Shown here piece by piece: positions 1 through 11,800 of a stretch of DNA of 64,000 nucleotides. How positions within the stretch are numbered: position 1 is the stretch's first letter; each line of letters opens with the position of its first letter. This DNA is from Neoconidiobolus thromboides FSU 785. Its lineage: Eukaryota; Entomophthoromycota; Entomophthoromycetes; Entomophthorales; Neoconidiobolaceae. The notes beneath the pieces were generated by a model. It saw nothing but the letters and a program-made list of their open reading frames with translations. It had not been told where the DNA came from and ran no database searches. The DNA lies in contig MU626297.1 in the NCBI GenBank assembly GCA_025603075.1, positions 1 through 64,000 on the forward strand, given 5' to 3'. Position numbers and translations under genes: made by a program.

Positions 1-340
1 CTACAATCTCTCCAATTTCAAGTGGGGTTCTATTATTTAAAGATAAAAATAATAAGTCTCCTCTTTTGAATGCTGGTTCCATACTTCCACTATAGAACAA
101 GTTTAAATTTGTAAACTTTTATAAAATAAATATGGTTACGTTAATACAACAACTACAGGAGATTCAGTGTTTGTATACCATGCAAGTCCTTTCCACATCA
201 TAAAAGCAGAAGATACCACAGTTAAAAAAGTAAGTAATTGAAGGGCGGTCTTAATTCTTGTTAATATTATGTATTTATAAATGTTAATTACGTACTTTTC
301 TAATCCCAAACTTTTGAATGTTTTTGATACTTGGCAACAT
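1..340 (-). CDS. SEC11: Signal peptidase complex catalytic subunit Sec11, copy A (partial, runs off the left edge)
   Basis: Sec11 is the ER membrane serine protease that removes signal peptides. Spliced exons read 340-296, 249-140 and 89 to beyond base 1. Exon 1 encodes a 15-residue N terminus; exon 2 encodes the membrane anchor followed by SPVVVVLT; exon 3 opens with GSMEPAFKRGDLLFL, which carries the catalytic Ser of the SGSMEP motif. Here Thr replaces the usual first Ser (TGSMEP). The His and Asp motifs lie off the window. The start at 340 was chosen because it gives a 15-codon first exon matching the neighbouring paralogue and keeps frame. Intron phases (0, then 2) equal those of copy B, transcribed divergently from 960. 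Identity is very secure; the N terminus is inferred. Confidence 0.85.
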
Positions 341-959
341 TTTTTTATAATAATATAAGTTTTTTGGGTATGTTGATTATTTGTATATCTTTTTTATAGG
401 GTAATATACAAACTGCCAACTCATAATATCGATTTTATTACATCGATAAAAAAAATTAGTGTCCTTTTTTAATATTTTAGCATTTATAATTGGTTCGTCT
501 CAAATTAAATAAAAAATGTTTATTTTAAAAATAGTCCAAATTTTTGGTAAAGTTTAGTCCAAATTTTAAATCAATGTTTTTGGCACATTTTAATAAAATA
601 TAGTTTACAATTTGATTTCCTTTAGCTTCTTTTTATTATAAAGCTAAAATATATCTTATGTTTTTTGTCTTGATGTATTTACGTAAATGGGATTCTAAAT
701 TATCAATACAAAACACTAGTAATAATAATCAAGATGGTGATATATCAGATTACATTTGCTTATAAATAATTTTCTAGTTTACCATTACAGACTTCAATAC
801 AAATTGTTTATTTTAAGCAGCAAATTCTAAAAAAATTAACCAACCAAATAGCTAAAATTTTAAATTACTATTTATTTGAAATTTGAGATGAAATCAACCA
901 GCTGGTATTTTCAAAATTTTGAACTAAAAATTGGCAAATGAAATTAAAAAGCACATTCA

Positions 960-1677
960 ATGTTTTCTAAGTTGAACTCAAATTTTAAATTAGTGTTTAA
1001 AAAAGTTGGTTTCTATTTTTCTGACAATTTGATATATTAATTATCCATTTAGTTATTGTGCCATGTTTTTCTATATACCAATGTTATTTGTATTCTATTA
1101 ATGCTATCTAAATGGTTTATATGGTTTGCAGATACTGATTCGCCTATTGCAATTGTATTAACGTAAATTAATAATCAACAAATCAACAAATTATTTATAA
1201 TTCATAGTGGAAGTATGGAACCCGGGATAAATCGAGGGGACTTATTATTTTTATCACCTATTGAAGACAGTGTACAAATAGGAGATATAATTTTATTTCA
1301 TCTAAAATCAGTAAATAATCCAATTATACATAGAGTTATTACTTTACATAGGGAGTAATTTTTCGTAGCATAGCCTATATTAGTTTTAAGTCAAATTGAT
1401 TAGCAATTCTATCACGAAAGAGTTTATCCTAACTAAAGGAGATAATAATTTAAGCAACGATAGAGAATTATATAATAATGACCAACTCTGGTTGGAAAGG
1501 AAAGATATCACGGGAATAGTTAAAGGGTATGATTTTTTACGCGATATTACAATCTGTTTTAATTTATGTAGATATATACCGTATATTGGGATAATTATAC
1601 TTTTCTTAACTGAAGGTTATAGGATCTATATTGGTATCTTTAGTCTGTTGCTTTTGTTACTGTTTAGTAAAGATTAA
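960..1677 (+). CDS. SEC11: Signal peptidase complex catalytic subunit Sec11, copy B (complete paralogue)
   Basis: Complete Sec11-like ER signal peptidase of about 176 aa, close to the family's usual 165-180. Exons are 960-1004, 1053-1162, 1208-1354, 1404-1526 and 1572-1677, and every junction keeps frame. Motifs visible: TGSMEPGINRGDLLFL with the nucleophile Ser, IIHRVITLHR with the catalytic His (eukaryotic Sec11 uses His, not Lys), and LTKGDNNLSNDRELY with the catalytic Asp. A C-terminal hydrophobic helix follows the YIPYIG motif. The sequence between the anchor and the Ser motif (WFADTDSPIAIVL) is diverged from copy A, but the exon structure is the same. It is probably functional because all three catalytic residues and all splice sites survive. 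The first intron begins GTTGGT, a weaker donor than the others. Confidence 0.85.
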
Positions 1678-2207
1678 AATATAGCCATAAGTGTAAGCTT
1701 TTTTTCGTTAAATATTCTTTAGCAAAATTTATGTTTTCTAAAATAATCTGTTTTAAAGTCAGTAATAGTTGCAAAAATAAATTTTATTTTAAAGCCATTT
1801 TAGATATAATTACATAGTTTTGTTTGAAAATCATTCTACAAATTGTTTATTTTTTAAACTGATATAAATAACGCTAGAAAGTACTTGTTAACTTTATCTT
1901 AACATATATATTAATTACATACTGACAATAGCAACAATAATACATTCTATAATGCATATATTTAGTAAATGTCAACCAATGAAGCTTATTAACCTATTTT
2001 CCTTGCAAATATATAGTTAACAAACACAACAAAACCCAACTTTACTTTGATGATAAATTTTATTATACAGTATTTAAGGGATAGGGATAATCTCAGGGTC
2101 TTATGATGTAATGACTAAGCATTAACCAACCAATGATTTCGATTATATATTTATAAAACTAGTTCTAAAGTTATAAATAAACTCTCTTGAATAAGTTAAG
2201 ATTAATA
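1678..2207. other. Intergenic: 3' side of SEC11 copy B and promoter side of the CHD gene
   Basis: AT-rich spacer between two plus-strand genes. I see no open frame, RNA or repeat that I can support. Confidence 0.5.
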
Positions 2208-5200
2208 ATGAGAGATCAACTTCCAAGGGCAGCGAAATCGTCTAGGAGGATAGGTAAAGGAATATATATCAGAAAAAGATATGGAAGGACTTCATCAGAT
2301 GAAGAGTTTGAAGAAAATCAAGAAACAAAGGCGTTTAGTGATAGCGAAAGTGTTAGCTCGTTAACAGATGTAGATGATGAAATTATACAATCTAAAAATG
2401 AGGACCAAGCTTTGGAAAGATCCCAAGAGAAAGAAGAAAAAATAACAATGAAAGTGAAAGTAAGAATTGAGAATGAGACAGGAGATTTGACTGAAGAAGA
2501 TATAGCTGAAGAAGGCTCGATTGAAGAAGACTCAAATAAAGGATGTTTTCTGTGTTCGGAATCCTATTATACGTGTGAAAATTGCCAACTCACTTTTTGC
2601 GAACCATGTAATCAAGGAATTAAAGTATCAACCAAATATGATTTCCTTGAGATAGACCCAGTTTTCAGTTTAGATGAATGTTTTTATTGTGCCACTTTTG
2701 GAAATGAAATTGATAAGATTTTGAATTATAAAGCTGGTAAGTAGCAAATTTTTAATAAATTAAAAGCTTATTGTTTTTTAGGTATAGGCGGTAATCAACT
2801 TTATCTTATTAAATTTTGTGGTCATTCATACCATGATGTGATCTGGGTGCACGAGAAATGGATACAAAATGTTTCACCACAAAAATTAAGAAACTTTAAA
2901 CGTAAAATACAGGAAGGATTTGATCCTAACGAAAATCCAATAAAAAAGGAGTGGCTAATACCAGAGCTTGTTTTTGAAGCGACTTTTAGAGGTCCAAAGG
3001 GGTCAAAAGTTATTCCTTCAATTAAAAATATTTCAAAAATTTTAATCAAATGGGAAGGACTTCCATTTAGTGAAGGTAATAAGATACAGCTACAGTATTT
3101 ACTTGCTAAATTATTTTTAGCCACTACTAAAAGCTATCGATCAATGCCAGTAAAGTTAAAAGAGCAATGTAAACCTTTAGTATTAAAATACCTTTCTAGT
3201 TATAAAATAAAAAAATCCCTTCATTGTGGCGAAAGACAGCGATTTACTGAAATGACGACACAGCCTGAGTTTATAGATAGTGGTACACTTTACCCTTATC
3301 AGCTGGATGGACTAAATTGGCTGCTATACCAATGGTGTAGAGGAAAGCCCTCAATATTAGCAGATGAGATGGGTTTAGGTATAACATTTACTGCGTTTTT
3401 TTATTAATGTAGTAATGTATGCTAGGTAAAACTATTCAGATAATATCCTACTTATACGCATTGTACAAAAACTATAATGTTTATCCATCCTTGATTATTG
3501 CGCCTAAAGCTGTACTACCAAATTGGAGACGTGAATTCGATTTTTGGGCTAAAGATATGGTTGTAGCTACATATGCTGGTGAAAAAGATTCATTGCAAAC
3601 GATATTAAGCACGGGATTATTCGAAGGAGAATTTATGAAAGCGCATGTATTATTAACAACTTATGAAACATTTAACGAGAATCTAAATCTATTCACCAAA
3701 TTTGCTCCTTGGCAAAACGTTATCTTAGATGAATGTCAACGTATAAAAAATTCAGAAACAAAAACATTTAAGCAAATGCAAAAAGTGAATACTTATCATA
3801 AAATATTAATAACAGGAACACCATTACAAAATAATATCACTGAACTATTCAACATTATGTCTTATATTGATCCAGATCAGTTTTCTGATAAAGATAAATT
3901 TATTGATGAATTTGAAGATTTAAATGAAGAATCACTTAAAAAGCTTCACGAAGTATGTTTAAATAATATTCATTTACAAATTACTAATACCATTTAGCTT
4001 TTGAAACCTTATTTTTTGAGAAGAGTAAAGAAAGATGTATCAATTGAGCTGCCAAAAAAGGTAAACCATACTTCAATTTTTTATTATTCATCTTATTAAT
4101 ATGTTAGATCGAAAGAACCATACCAGTTACAATGACCTCATTACAAAGAAATCTGTATAAAGCAACACTGCAAAAAAACGTAAAATTACTAGCATCTATA
4201 GCTTCAGAAAGAAAAGGTAGGGGCTCAGAAACAACTACAGTGTCCCTTAGGAATATTTATTCTGATCTCAGAAAATGCCTTATGCATCCATTCCTTATTC
4301 CCAACATTGAACCAGATACAGAAAACTTGAGTGATGATGTAGTTTTAGATCATATTTTGAGCTCTTCAGCTAAACTCAAATTAGTTGATCGTATACTTTA
4401 CTTGCTAAAAAAGCGAAACCATAGAGTATTAATTTTCTCTCAGTTTAAGATTATGTTGGATATTTTGGAAGATTATCTTTATATGTCAGATTATAGTTAT
4501 ACTAGAATTGATGGAGATACACCTTCTGAGATACGACAATCAAATATCGATAAATTTAACGAAAAAAGTTCAGACATCTTTGTTTTTTTAATTACAACAA
4601 GGGCAGGGGGCGTGGGTATTAATCTTACCTCTGCGGATACGGTTATAATGTATGATCTTGACTTTAATCCTCAAGCAGATATTCAAGCACTCAACCGTGT
4701 ACATCGTATAGGACAAAAAAAACCTGTATTGATTATTAGGTTAGTAACAAGAGGATCAATAGAAGAAAGACTACTTGAAATAGCTAAGAACAAGATGGTT
4801 CTTGAACATTTGATTATAGATAGAATGGGCAACATCGAGTTAAAGAATACGGATCTTGAAAATATTATAAGATTTGGGGCAAAAGCATTATTTGACGAAA
4901 GCAAACCATTGGCTGAAATATTCTATACAAATGATCAGCTAAACAAGCTGCTCGAAAGAAATGTTACTGAAGAGGAAGTTGATGGTGAAAAGAAAGTTGA
5001 ATCACAAGGCGCTTTTGCTTTCGCTAAAATTTGGGAGAATGATATAGCTGAAACTGAGCAGGATAAGGAACATTTAAATAAACCAGCTAATGAGTTTTGG
5101 GATTCACTTATTGAGAATAGATTAGCTCAAAGTAATGAAACTGAAGAAAAGCTTGGTAGGGGTGCAAGGGTTAGAAAAAATAGGATTACAAATTTTAAAA

Positions 5201-8200
5201 ATTTATTAGAATATAGTGATGAAGAAACAAGAAGAAACGTTAAAAAAGCAAAGAACAAAGTGAACGATGATGATTATGACGCATATGTTTATCAAAGCGA
5301 TGACCAACCTGAATCTGAACCTGAACCCGAAGCAGTTATTGAAGTTGATAATACAACTACTATCAGAGAGATATCACGTGATAAGAAAGTTAGTTATAAA
5401 TTAATTGATAGCGCATACCAACATAGAAATATCAACCACAGTTACTCTAAGCCATTTCCTTGTTTTAATAGAGTAAAAAATTTAGCTAAAGAAGCTGAAT
5501 TCCCTTCTAAATTTTTTGGAACTAATGCTCATGACGCAGATTACACTACACTGAGTAGTATTTTTAAAGCAAAGTCAGAGGTATTTGGACAACTAGAAGT
5601 ATTGAAAGCAAATCCATGGATAATACCGAGATTATACGCTAGCTATTCGTGCTTTATGTGCAAGTTGCACCATAAAACACAATGCCCACTATATAAATAT
5701 AATTTTGAAGTTTTGGAATTAATTGCCACAAAAGAAATAAATCCAGGAATTTTAGAAAAGGATCCAAAATATGATGTGTTTTTACAATGGGACTTTTTAC
5801 AGAGACACTTAAAACCTTATGATGGTCCAGAACTTTCCCGTGAACTCAAAGAAGCAAAATTCCCACTGGCACATTTGACTGGTGCTGACACAAACTATGA
5901 GAAAAATCCTGTGAATAAAAATATGATCCCAGGCACAAAAACTGCGAACGTTGTGGATAGTACACCAAACAACTCATATAGAGTTTCAAATGCCACCATA
6001 TTTCTCGATAACAATGGGTACCAAGGAAACAATCAAGCTTTAAATCAAAGTATACCCGAAATCAACAATTATATTCAAACACGCCCTACTGAAGCGCCTA
6101 ATACAAATCATAGTACTACCAATAATAACCGACAGCTATCTATAATCGCACCAAGCGTATTAAGTTCACATGCTCAAGGTTCTCAGATGTCAAGTTCGAA
6201 TCATTTACCTTTAAAAAAAGAATCAAATGACGTTAACTTATCTGATGGTACAAATGGCTCAAGTAGTAATGCTAAAAATATGTCCAACATACAACCAACT
6301 ATTCAATCTATTACACTACAAGCTACTCATAATAATCCAAGCAATATGAAACCACAACGTATGCCTAATATACAAAACATGTGGCCACAACATAGGCATG
6401 GTACACATCCAAACATGATATCACAAAATATGGCTGATACACAGCCAACGGTGTGGTCACAAAATATGGTTAATATGAGACCAAACATCCAATCTCCCGG
6501 ACCACGAGTTATGCAAAATCAAAATTCTAGAAGGCCACAGAATATTCATATTCAAAATAACCTAGCTCCCAATAACACAGTCGTACAAAGCCCGGTTTCC
6601 GTTAATTTTGGCAATGATACAGACTACTTTAAGAAACGAGAACAAACAAATCAGGTCAATGCATTTGTATCAAATCAAAGCATATATCAACATTCTCAAC
6701 ATATACGACAACGACAAAGTTCTATTCATGGTCCTATAACTCCTCTAAACATGCTCCCTAATGATCCACGACTAGCAGGGAATCCTATGATATTTAATCA
6801 CATGCCCAATCATCCTCATCCAGTCCTTATTCAACATATAAGGACCTCTTCTCAAGGAACTGCGCCTCAACAATATCCGCCTCAGCAACTTATGCCGCAA
6901 CAACCTGTGTATCCACCAACTCAGCAGGCTTTTAGTCATCCACCTCCACATAAGATAAACTTTACATCACCTTCAAACAGGCCAGTCACTACTGAAGACC
7001 AATACGTTGTTTCAAGAATAAGCGATGGGCGCTTATTCAAACATCCTATATCTCTTACGCCTCAACAAGTAGATTTTATTGTTACAAATTATCGAAAAAT
7101 AATGTATGTTAAGGAAAATAAGGGATTATCAACGAAACTATCCCCTGTTACTAATATTCAGAACTTTCAAAATTTGCAACCTATGTACCAAAATGTTTCT
7201 GTAAATAGGCCAATTGATCCTAATAATCAAAATCTTTACTCTACACAACAGACGAATCCAAGACATATTCCTCTTGCTCCTCATCCCAATGGTGCTGCAG
7301 AGATCAACCATATTAAGAATCTTGTAAAACACTACGCAGAAAAACATAGGGCCCCAGGTAATTATTATTTGTATCATTGATAGTTAAACATTAACATCGT
7401 ATATATTTAATAAAGTATCCAACGTAATAACTCCACCATTGGTTCAACAACAGGCTGAGCCTCATGCTCAAGAACGTCAAGTGTCTATGATTACTCAACC
7501 TCATCGGCTAGTAGGAGCTCAAGTGCAAAATTTTAATGCTAACTTTGCTTTATCACAATCAAATACTATAAGCAATCAAAATCGTACAAGTAATTTTATA
7601 ACTCCACCAAACCAAGCTTCCATTGATAGTATTATTAATAACCCTGATATTATGTTTATTGATCCCAACCCTGCAACTGCTTTGTCACACCAAACTGCTG
7701 TAAATAATAGTGCTATCAATGACCACCAAAATGCTACAAATTCTGCACCTTTGGTTACTTCCTCACAAAAAGCTACTATTAATAGCACCAATGGCCCTCA
7801 AAATCATTCTACAATTCCTCCATCAGAACAAGTCAATACAGCTAATGATAACAATAATATCATAAATCATATTGGTAAAAATATTTCTATTGCTGCTCCA
7901 CAACAACAAGCCACAGGAAGTAATAGTGACATTCATAACAGTGGTAATGAAAATGATAGCGTTGCTACTGAGTTACAACAAAGTTGTATGGAGAACAGTA
8001 GGGATCATAGTAATCAGAAGATTATTATCCCATCAGACAATCAAGTGCAAAACACTAGCGCTATTGATAACGGTAAAGTAGAGGGTATTACAGTCACTTT
8101 GCCTAAAAAAGAGAGTATTGAAAATACAAATAAAGAATTGATAGTAAAGGAAGGAAGTGATAATAGTAGGAATCGAAAAGAAGCTCTAAAACCGGATTTT

Positions 8201-8239
8201 CAAAAGAGCAAAGTTATTGATTTAACGGAAGATGATTAA
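2208..8239 (+). CDS. Mi-2/CHD-type SNF2 chromatin remodeller (Mit1/CHD3-like)
   Basis: ATP-dependent nucleosome remodeller of about 1929 aa. Exons are 2208-2736, 2782-3378, 3426-3952, 3998-4060, 4108-7357 and 7416-8239; total length is in frame. The start is the first ATG (2208); an upstream in-frame TTG is not used. In order: acidic N terminus; Cys-rich PHD-like finger (CFLCSES, CENCQ, CEPC); two chromodomain-like segments ([31 protein letters not shown]); SNF2 helicase with Walker A DEMGLGKT split by an intron, box [11 protein letters not shown] (DECQ instead of DEAH), and motifs V-VI ([23 protein letters not shown]). A C-terminal Cys/His finger ([15 protein letters not shown]) follows, as in fungal Mi-2 proteins. 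The last ~700 residues are Asn/Gln/Pro-rich and end VIDLTEDD, a SUMO-interacting-motif consensus. It resembles S. pombe Mit1 more than Chd1, but assignment to that subfamily is inference. Confidence 0.92.
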
Positions 8240-8270
8240 TCTAGTTTATGTTTTATCGTTATTATTATTA

Positions 8271-8316
<46 letters not shown>

Positions 8317-8596
8317 AAATAAAAAGTTGAATAATTTATTTTTACATGTTGGACAAATTTTTATTGTTTTATTGTTTATATGAATAGGGCTAGAAATATG
8401 AGATTTCAAATTTAAGAATAAATTGAATTAATTTAGTAACTTTGTATAGAAATAATGAAAATGTGAATTAATTAATTAGAATTAAAAGAACAAATATAGG
8501 AACAACAATAATTTGAGTTTTAAAAATGCGAATATTTACTTTTAATTAATTTAATTAAATAATAATCTTTAATAATCAATAATAAAACAAAAAACA
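8240..8596. repeat. Intergenic with (TTA)n microsatellite at about 8258-8313
   Basis: A near-perfect TTA/TTG trinucleotide tract of roughly 55 bp lies just 3' of the CHD stop codon. The rest is AT-rich spacer before the Sho1-like gene. Confidence 0.85.
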
Positions 8597-9587
8597 ATGA
8601 AATTGAGTTTTGTATCTTTTGCAGATACCCTTTGGCTATTATCATCTTTTTTTTTAGCAGTAAGGTTCAATGACCCTTAAATTATCAGAACCTAAAATGT
8701 ACTAATCTTAAATTTATAGTCTGGTTGGGTCTTATCCATCATTGGGTCTGGCTTTCTGAAGCTATTTAATTTCTCATGGATCTATTTATTTTTATCTTTA
8801 ATTACCTTTATATTTACTATTTATGTGGTGAGATCAAGGCAGATTCAAGATTATAAATCCCAAGTAAGTGAATTTCAATACAATGCTTATCAACTAAAAG
8901 CTACAACCTGTTTATCAAATTACTAATATGATTTTTGATTGAATAGTTAGTCTTTTTACAAAGTTTAGCTATTATGTTATTAGGCAATCATATTCGTATT
9001 GAAGGTATTGGTAATGTTGAAAATGATAAATTATTAGCCATGGTATTGATTGGTTCTGTAATTCAAATCATTGTTCTAGTAATCTAGTTTCATTTCTATG
9101 TATTCTATTTTATTGATCCTATTTCTTAGTCCTTCTGGCTTCTTTTAGTTTCCAGCAATCCAGGTACTTTATCCTATTACCTTAGTGGTCAATCCGATTA
9201 TTTCTTTAGTGGAGCAACAAGTCCCGTATCCAACTCCATCAACAATATCAGTTACGAAGATGATGACTTTGATCCCGCCCAATTCAGTAGTGGATTAAAT
9301 AATGCAGCTTACTCAAGTCAATTAAATGGCACTTTAAGTGGATCAGACAGTTATGTTAGAGCAAGAGCTAATTTCTCTTATCAAGCCCAATCCAAAGAAG
9401 AAGTTTCTTTTAGTAAAAATGAAGTTATGGAAATTTTAAATCAACAAGGGAATTGGTGGAAAGTATTAAAGATTAATAATGAAATTGGGATGGCACCATC
9501 AAATTATGTAAGTTTATTATTCTATTTTATGCTATGATATTTATTAATATGTTATCTATTTTTTAGTTGTCTGTTATTGATCAATAA
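8597..9587 (+). CDS. SHO1: Sho1-like osmosensor: four-helix membrane protein with C-terminal SH3 domain
   Basis: Plasma-membrane adaptor of the high-osmolarity (HOG) pathway. Exons are 8597-8659, 8720-8863, 8947-9078, 9130-9507 and 9567-9587, giving 245 aa with all frames kept. The N-terminal half has four hydrophobic helices (beginning LWLLSSFFLA, SWIYLFLSLITFIF, FLQSLAIMLLG and LAMVLIGSVIQIIVL). After FWLLLVSSNPG comes a Ser/Asn/Asp-rich cytoplasmic linker, then an SH3 domain from about residue 185 to the end: ARANFSYQAQ (ALYDY position), NWWKV (conserved Trp pair), GMAPSNY (SNY motif). In yeast this SH3 binds the Pro-rich site of Pbs2. Length is somewhat shorter than yeast Sho1 (367 aa) because of a short linker. 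Assignment rests on the four-TM plus SH3 architecture, which is diagnostic in fungi. Confidence 0.9.
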
Positions 9588-9662
9588 ATATTATATACAT
9601 ATTTAATTCTAATAAATAAATGCAAATGGATTCTAAATAATAAACCATTTTTTATTGAGTTT

Positions 9663-10510
9663 TTATAATGGTCTTAATTGATTACTTTGATTATTAAGAT
9701 ATCGAATATATAAAAATGCTTCTGCTACTCCGACAATTAAAGAAGCAAAAAAAGACAGTAAAACTCTCTATGATGGTAAAAAACATTAATATCAATATTG
9801 AAATATCCTAATAAAAAATACACTTACCAAACTAATATCACTTGAGAATGTATACGATACCCAATAAACAGCAACAAACACCGCCACTATAGTTAAAGCT
9901 ATGTTAACAATAGCAGTTAATTGTTGATTGGTTTCTTTGATATTTTCAGATAAGGTAGGTAGTGGATGATGATTATCATTATCTCTATCATTTTGAAAAC
10001 GAAATGTTGGATCAACATTTGTAACCATGCGATAATATGCTTGATTTTCATTATCAGTATTTATTTCCTGTAATCTTTGGTCAAGCTGTTCATCCTAAAA
10101 AGGAACATGTTAAAAAGAGGCTATAATGAAAAGGATATTAAGTTTACTCTTTTAGCTGTTTTTGGTTTATTAAAATAAATGGAACTTCCACTCACTAACT
10201 CATGTACCCAATATTTACTTTTTGCTAAATTAAAATAATTAATATATTAGTTCTCAATATATCATCCTTAAATCAACTTACTAACATCCTTACCATCCTT
10301 TCTTTCTATCGCTAGCAGAAATTGGGATATTTGAATCAATAATTCCATTGATATGTTTAAGTCCTCTTCTTCGTTATTAGTATTATTATTATTGTTATTA
10401 TTTGGTTTTAATTTTGATTCAATTTTTTTCTTTAAATTATTATCTACTGTTGATACTTGTAACACCTGATTACATGCTTCATATATTTGAGTAGTTACTT
10501 TAATATTCAT
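9663..10510 (-). CDS. VMA12: Vma12/TMEM199-like V-ATPase assembly factor
   Basis: ER membrane factor needed to assemble the Vo sector of the vacuolar H+-ATPase. Exons read 10510-10282, 10224-10148, 10094-9828 and 9767-9663, total 225 aa, all in frame. The N-terminal half is soluble with an Asn run (about residues 37-45). The central motif VHELVSGSSIYFNKP matches the family's SGSxIYxPP signature, followed by LDQRLQEINTDNENQAYYRMV (the LxxxxExxEYxxM block). Two membrane helices close the protein: about residues 145-170 (VNIALTIVAVFVAVYWV) and 192-210 (LLSFFASLIVGVAEAFL). It converges with the Sho1-like gene, whose stop lies only 75 bp away, so their 3' UTRs probably overlap. Confidence 0.9.
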
Positions 10511-11080
10511 TTCTTCTGTTGATTAAAAAGCTTTAGATTGTGACTAGAAATTTATTGCCATAGAAATAAGTTGATTCTTTGAATTGTTTTATTGGTTAAG
10601 TTTAGTTTATATCTAATGTTATTATGCTATTTAATTTATTTAACTTTTGTATTGAATATGATGCATCAAGTTAATTTTATAATAGTAAATAAATAAAGTA
10701 TTTTTGTATATAAAATACAAAGACGTACTTATAATTTGTATTTTGTTTATTACTAATTATATTCTATTTTATTGCTTGAATAGCCATAGTTAAAATTTTT
10801 TTGAGTAAAATAAAATTACATTTTATTTTATATCTTTTACAATGTATAAAGCTGTATTAAACTAGTGCTAATTAAATCTAGGACTTATTTTGATAGTTTT
10901 TTATAATTCTACAATTTGATATACTTGATAAATAAATGATAAAAAGCTAACATTGTTAATTTTTTAAAATAACAACTTTAATTAGTATAATTTTATTTCA
11001 AAATAAAAAGACAGTTAAAATTTCATTGAATATCTGTCTTTATATTCTTATACACAACATCTTCATACTTTCATAGATCA
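10511..11080. other. Intergenic: promoter side of the Vma12-like gene
   Basis: Very AT-rich; no gene, RNA or repeat seen. Confidence 0.45.
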
Positions 11081-11084
11081 TATC

Positions 11085-11800
11085 CGTTCATTTCTTACAT
11101 CCTTTTTCACTATCAAATTTCCTCAAGACACCATAAAGTTCCTCAAGTGCACTCAATAGCATGTACTCCACCTTGATTAACATTTTTTATTAGACTTCTC
11201 AAGTTCCTCAATCCTCAATTGAAGAAGAATGTTTTGGTGTAAAGCTCTTTCATTACTATCTTCAGATAACTCAATAGCTTTATTTAATAATGTGGGCGAT
11301 TCAATATAATAGTTTTTAACCTGATGTTTCATAAAATTAGTTTGTTCTGTTATTTTATTTAGTTTCTGCTGATTTTGATATCCAAACAAACAAAATATTT
11401 ATTTATGCTGATTTGTTTTTATTTTTCTGTCTTCTTTTAAAAAGCATGTAACTTTGATTGCCTTTTTACAAACAACCAAACCCAATTTTTGTCCACTGGC
11501 TTTCCTCCACGCAATCTAAGTAATCCATTAGCCATCTTTATTGTACCATCCGATCTAGGTGTCACTTTCCGATTACATAAATCGATTATATACTCAATAA
11601 TAACATCTTCTTGTAGTATAGTTAACCTTTTGGCGATTGATTCAACATGTTTTCGTGCTCTTACACCGTTCTTTTGTCAAAGTAATGCAGACTTACTTAC
11701 ATTATATATTCCTTCTGCTCGTTGAACACGAGTTTTCATCTTCTTCAAGGGTTTTTAAAACTAAAAGTATATTGTCTTCATCTGATTTTTTTCTCATTAT
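11085..11800 (-). pseudogene. Relic of a DDE-less pogo-like HTH transposon protein
   Basis: Read on the minus strand across frameshifts and stops, this matches the protein encoded at 17738-18365. The psq-type helix-turn-helix (RAEGIYNVSKSALL) is followed by the CENP-B-type HTH (RLTILQEDVIIEYIIDL, KMANGLLRLRGGKPV, WVWLFVKRQSKL) and then directly by the helical tail (KITEQTNFMKHQVKNYYIES and SPTLLNKAIELSEDSNERAL). Stop codons and at least three frame changes make it dead. As in the better copy, no DDE catalytic domain lies between HTH and tail. I see no MITE-type ends flanking this copy. A further degraded stretch, readable in another frame, may extend to about 11085. Confidence 0.75.

Noticed and set aside
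8258-8313. Functional signal in the (TTA)n tract
   Set aside because: Simple microsatellite of a kind expected in such AT-rich DNA; the same holds for 14637-14705 and 59155-59209.
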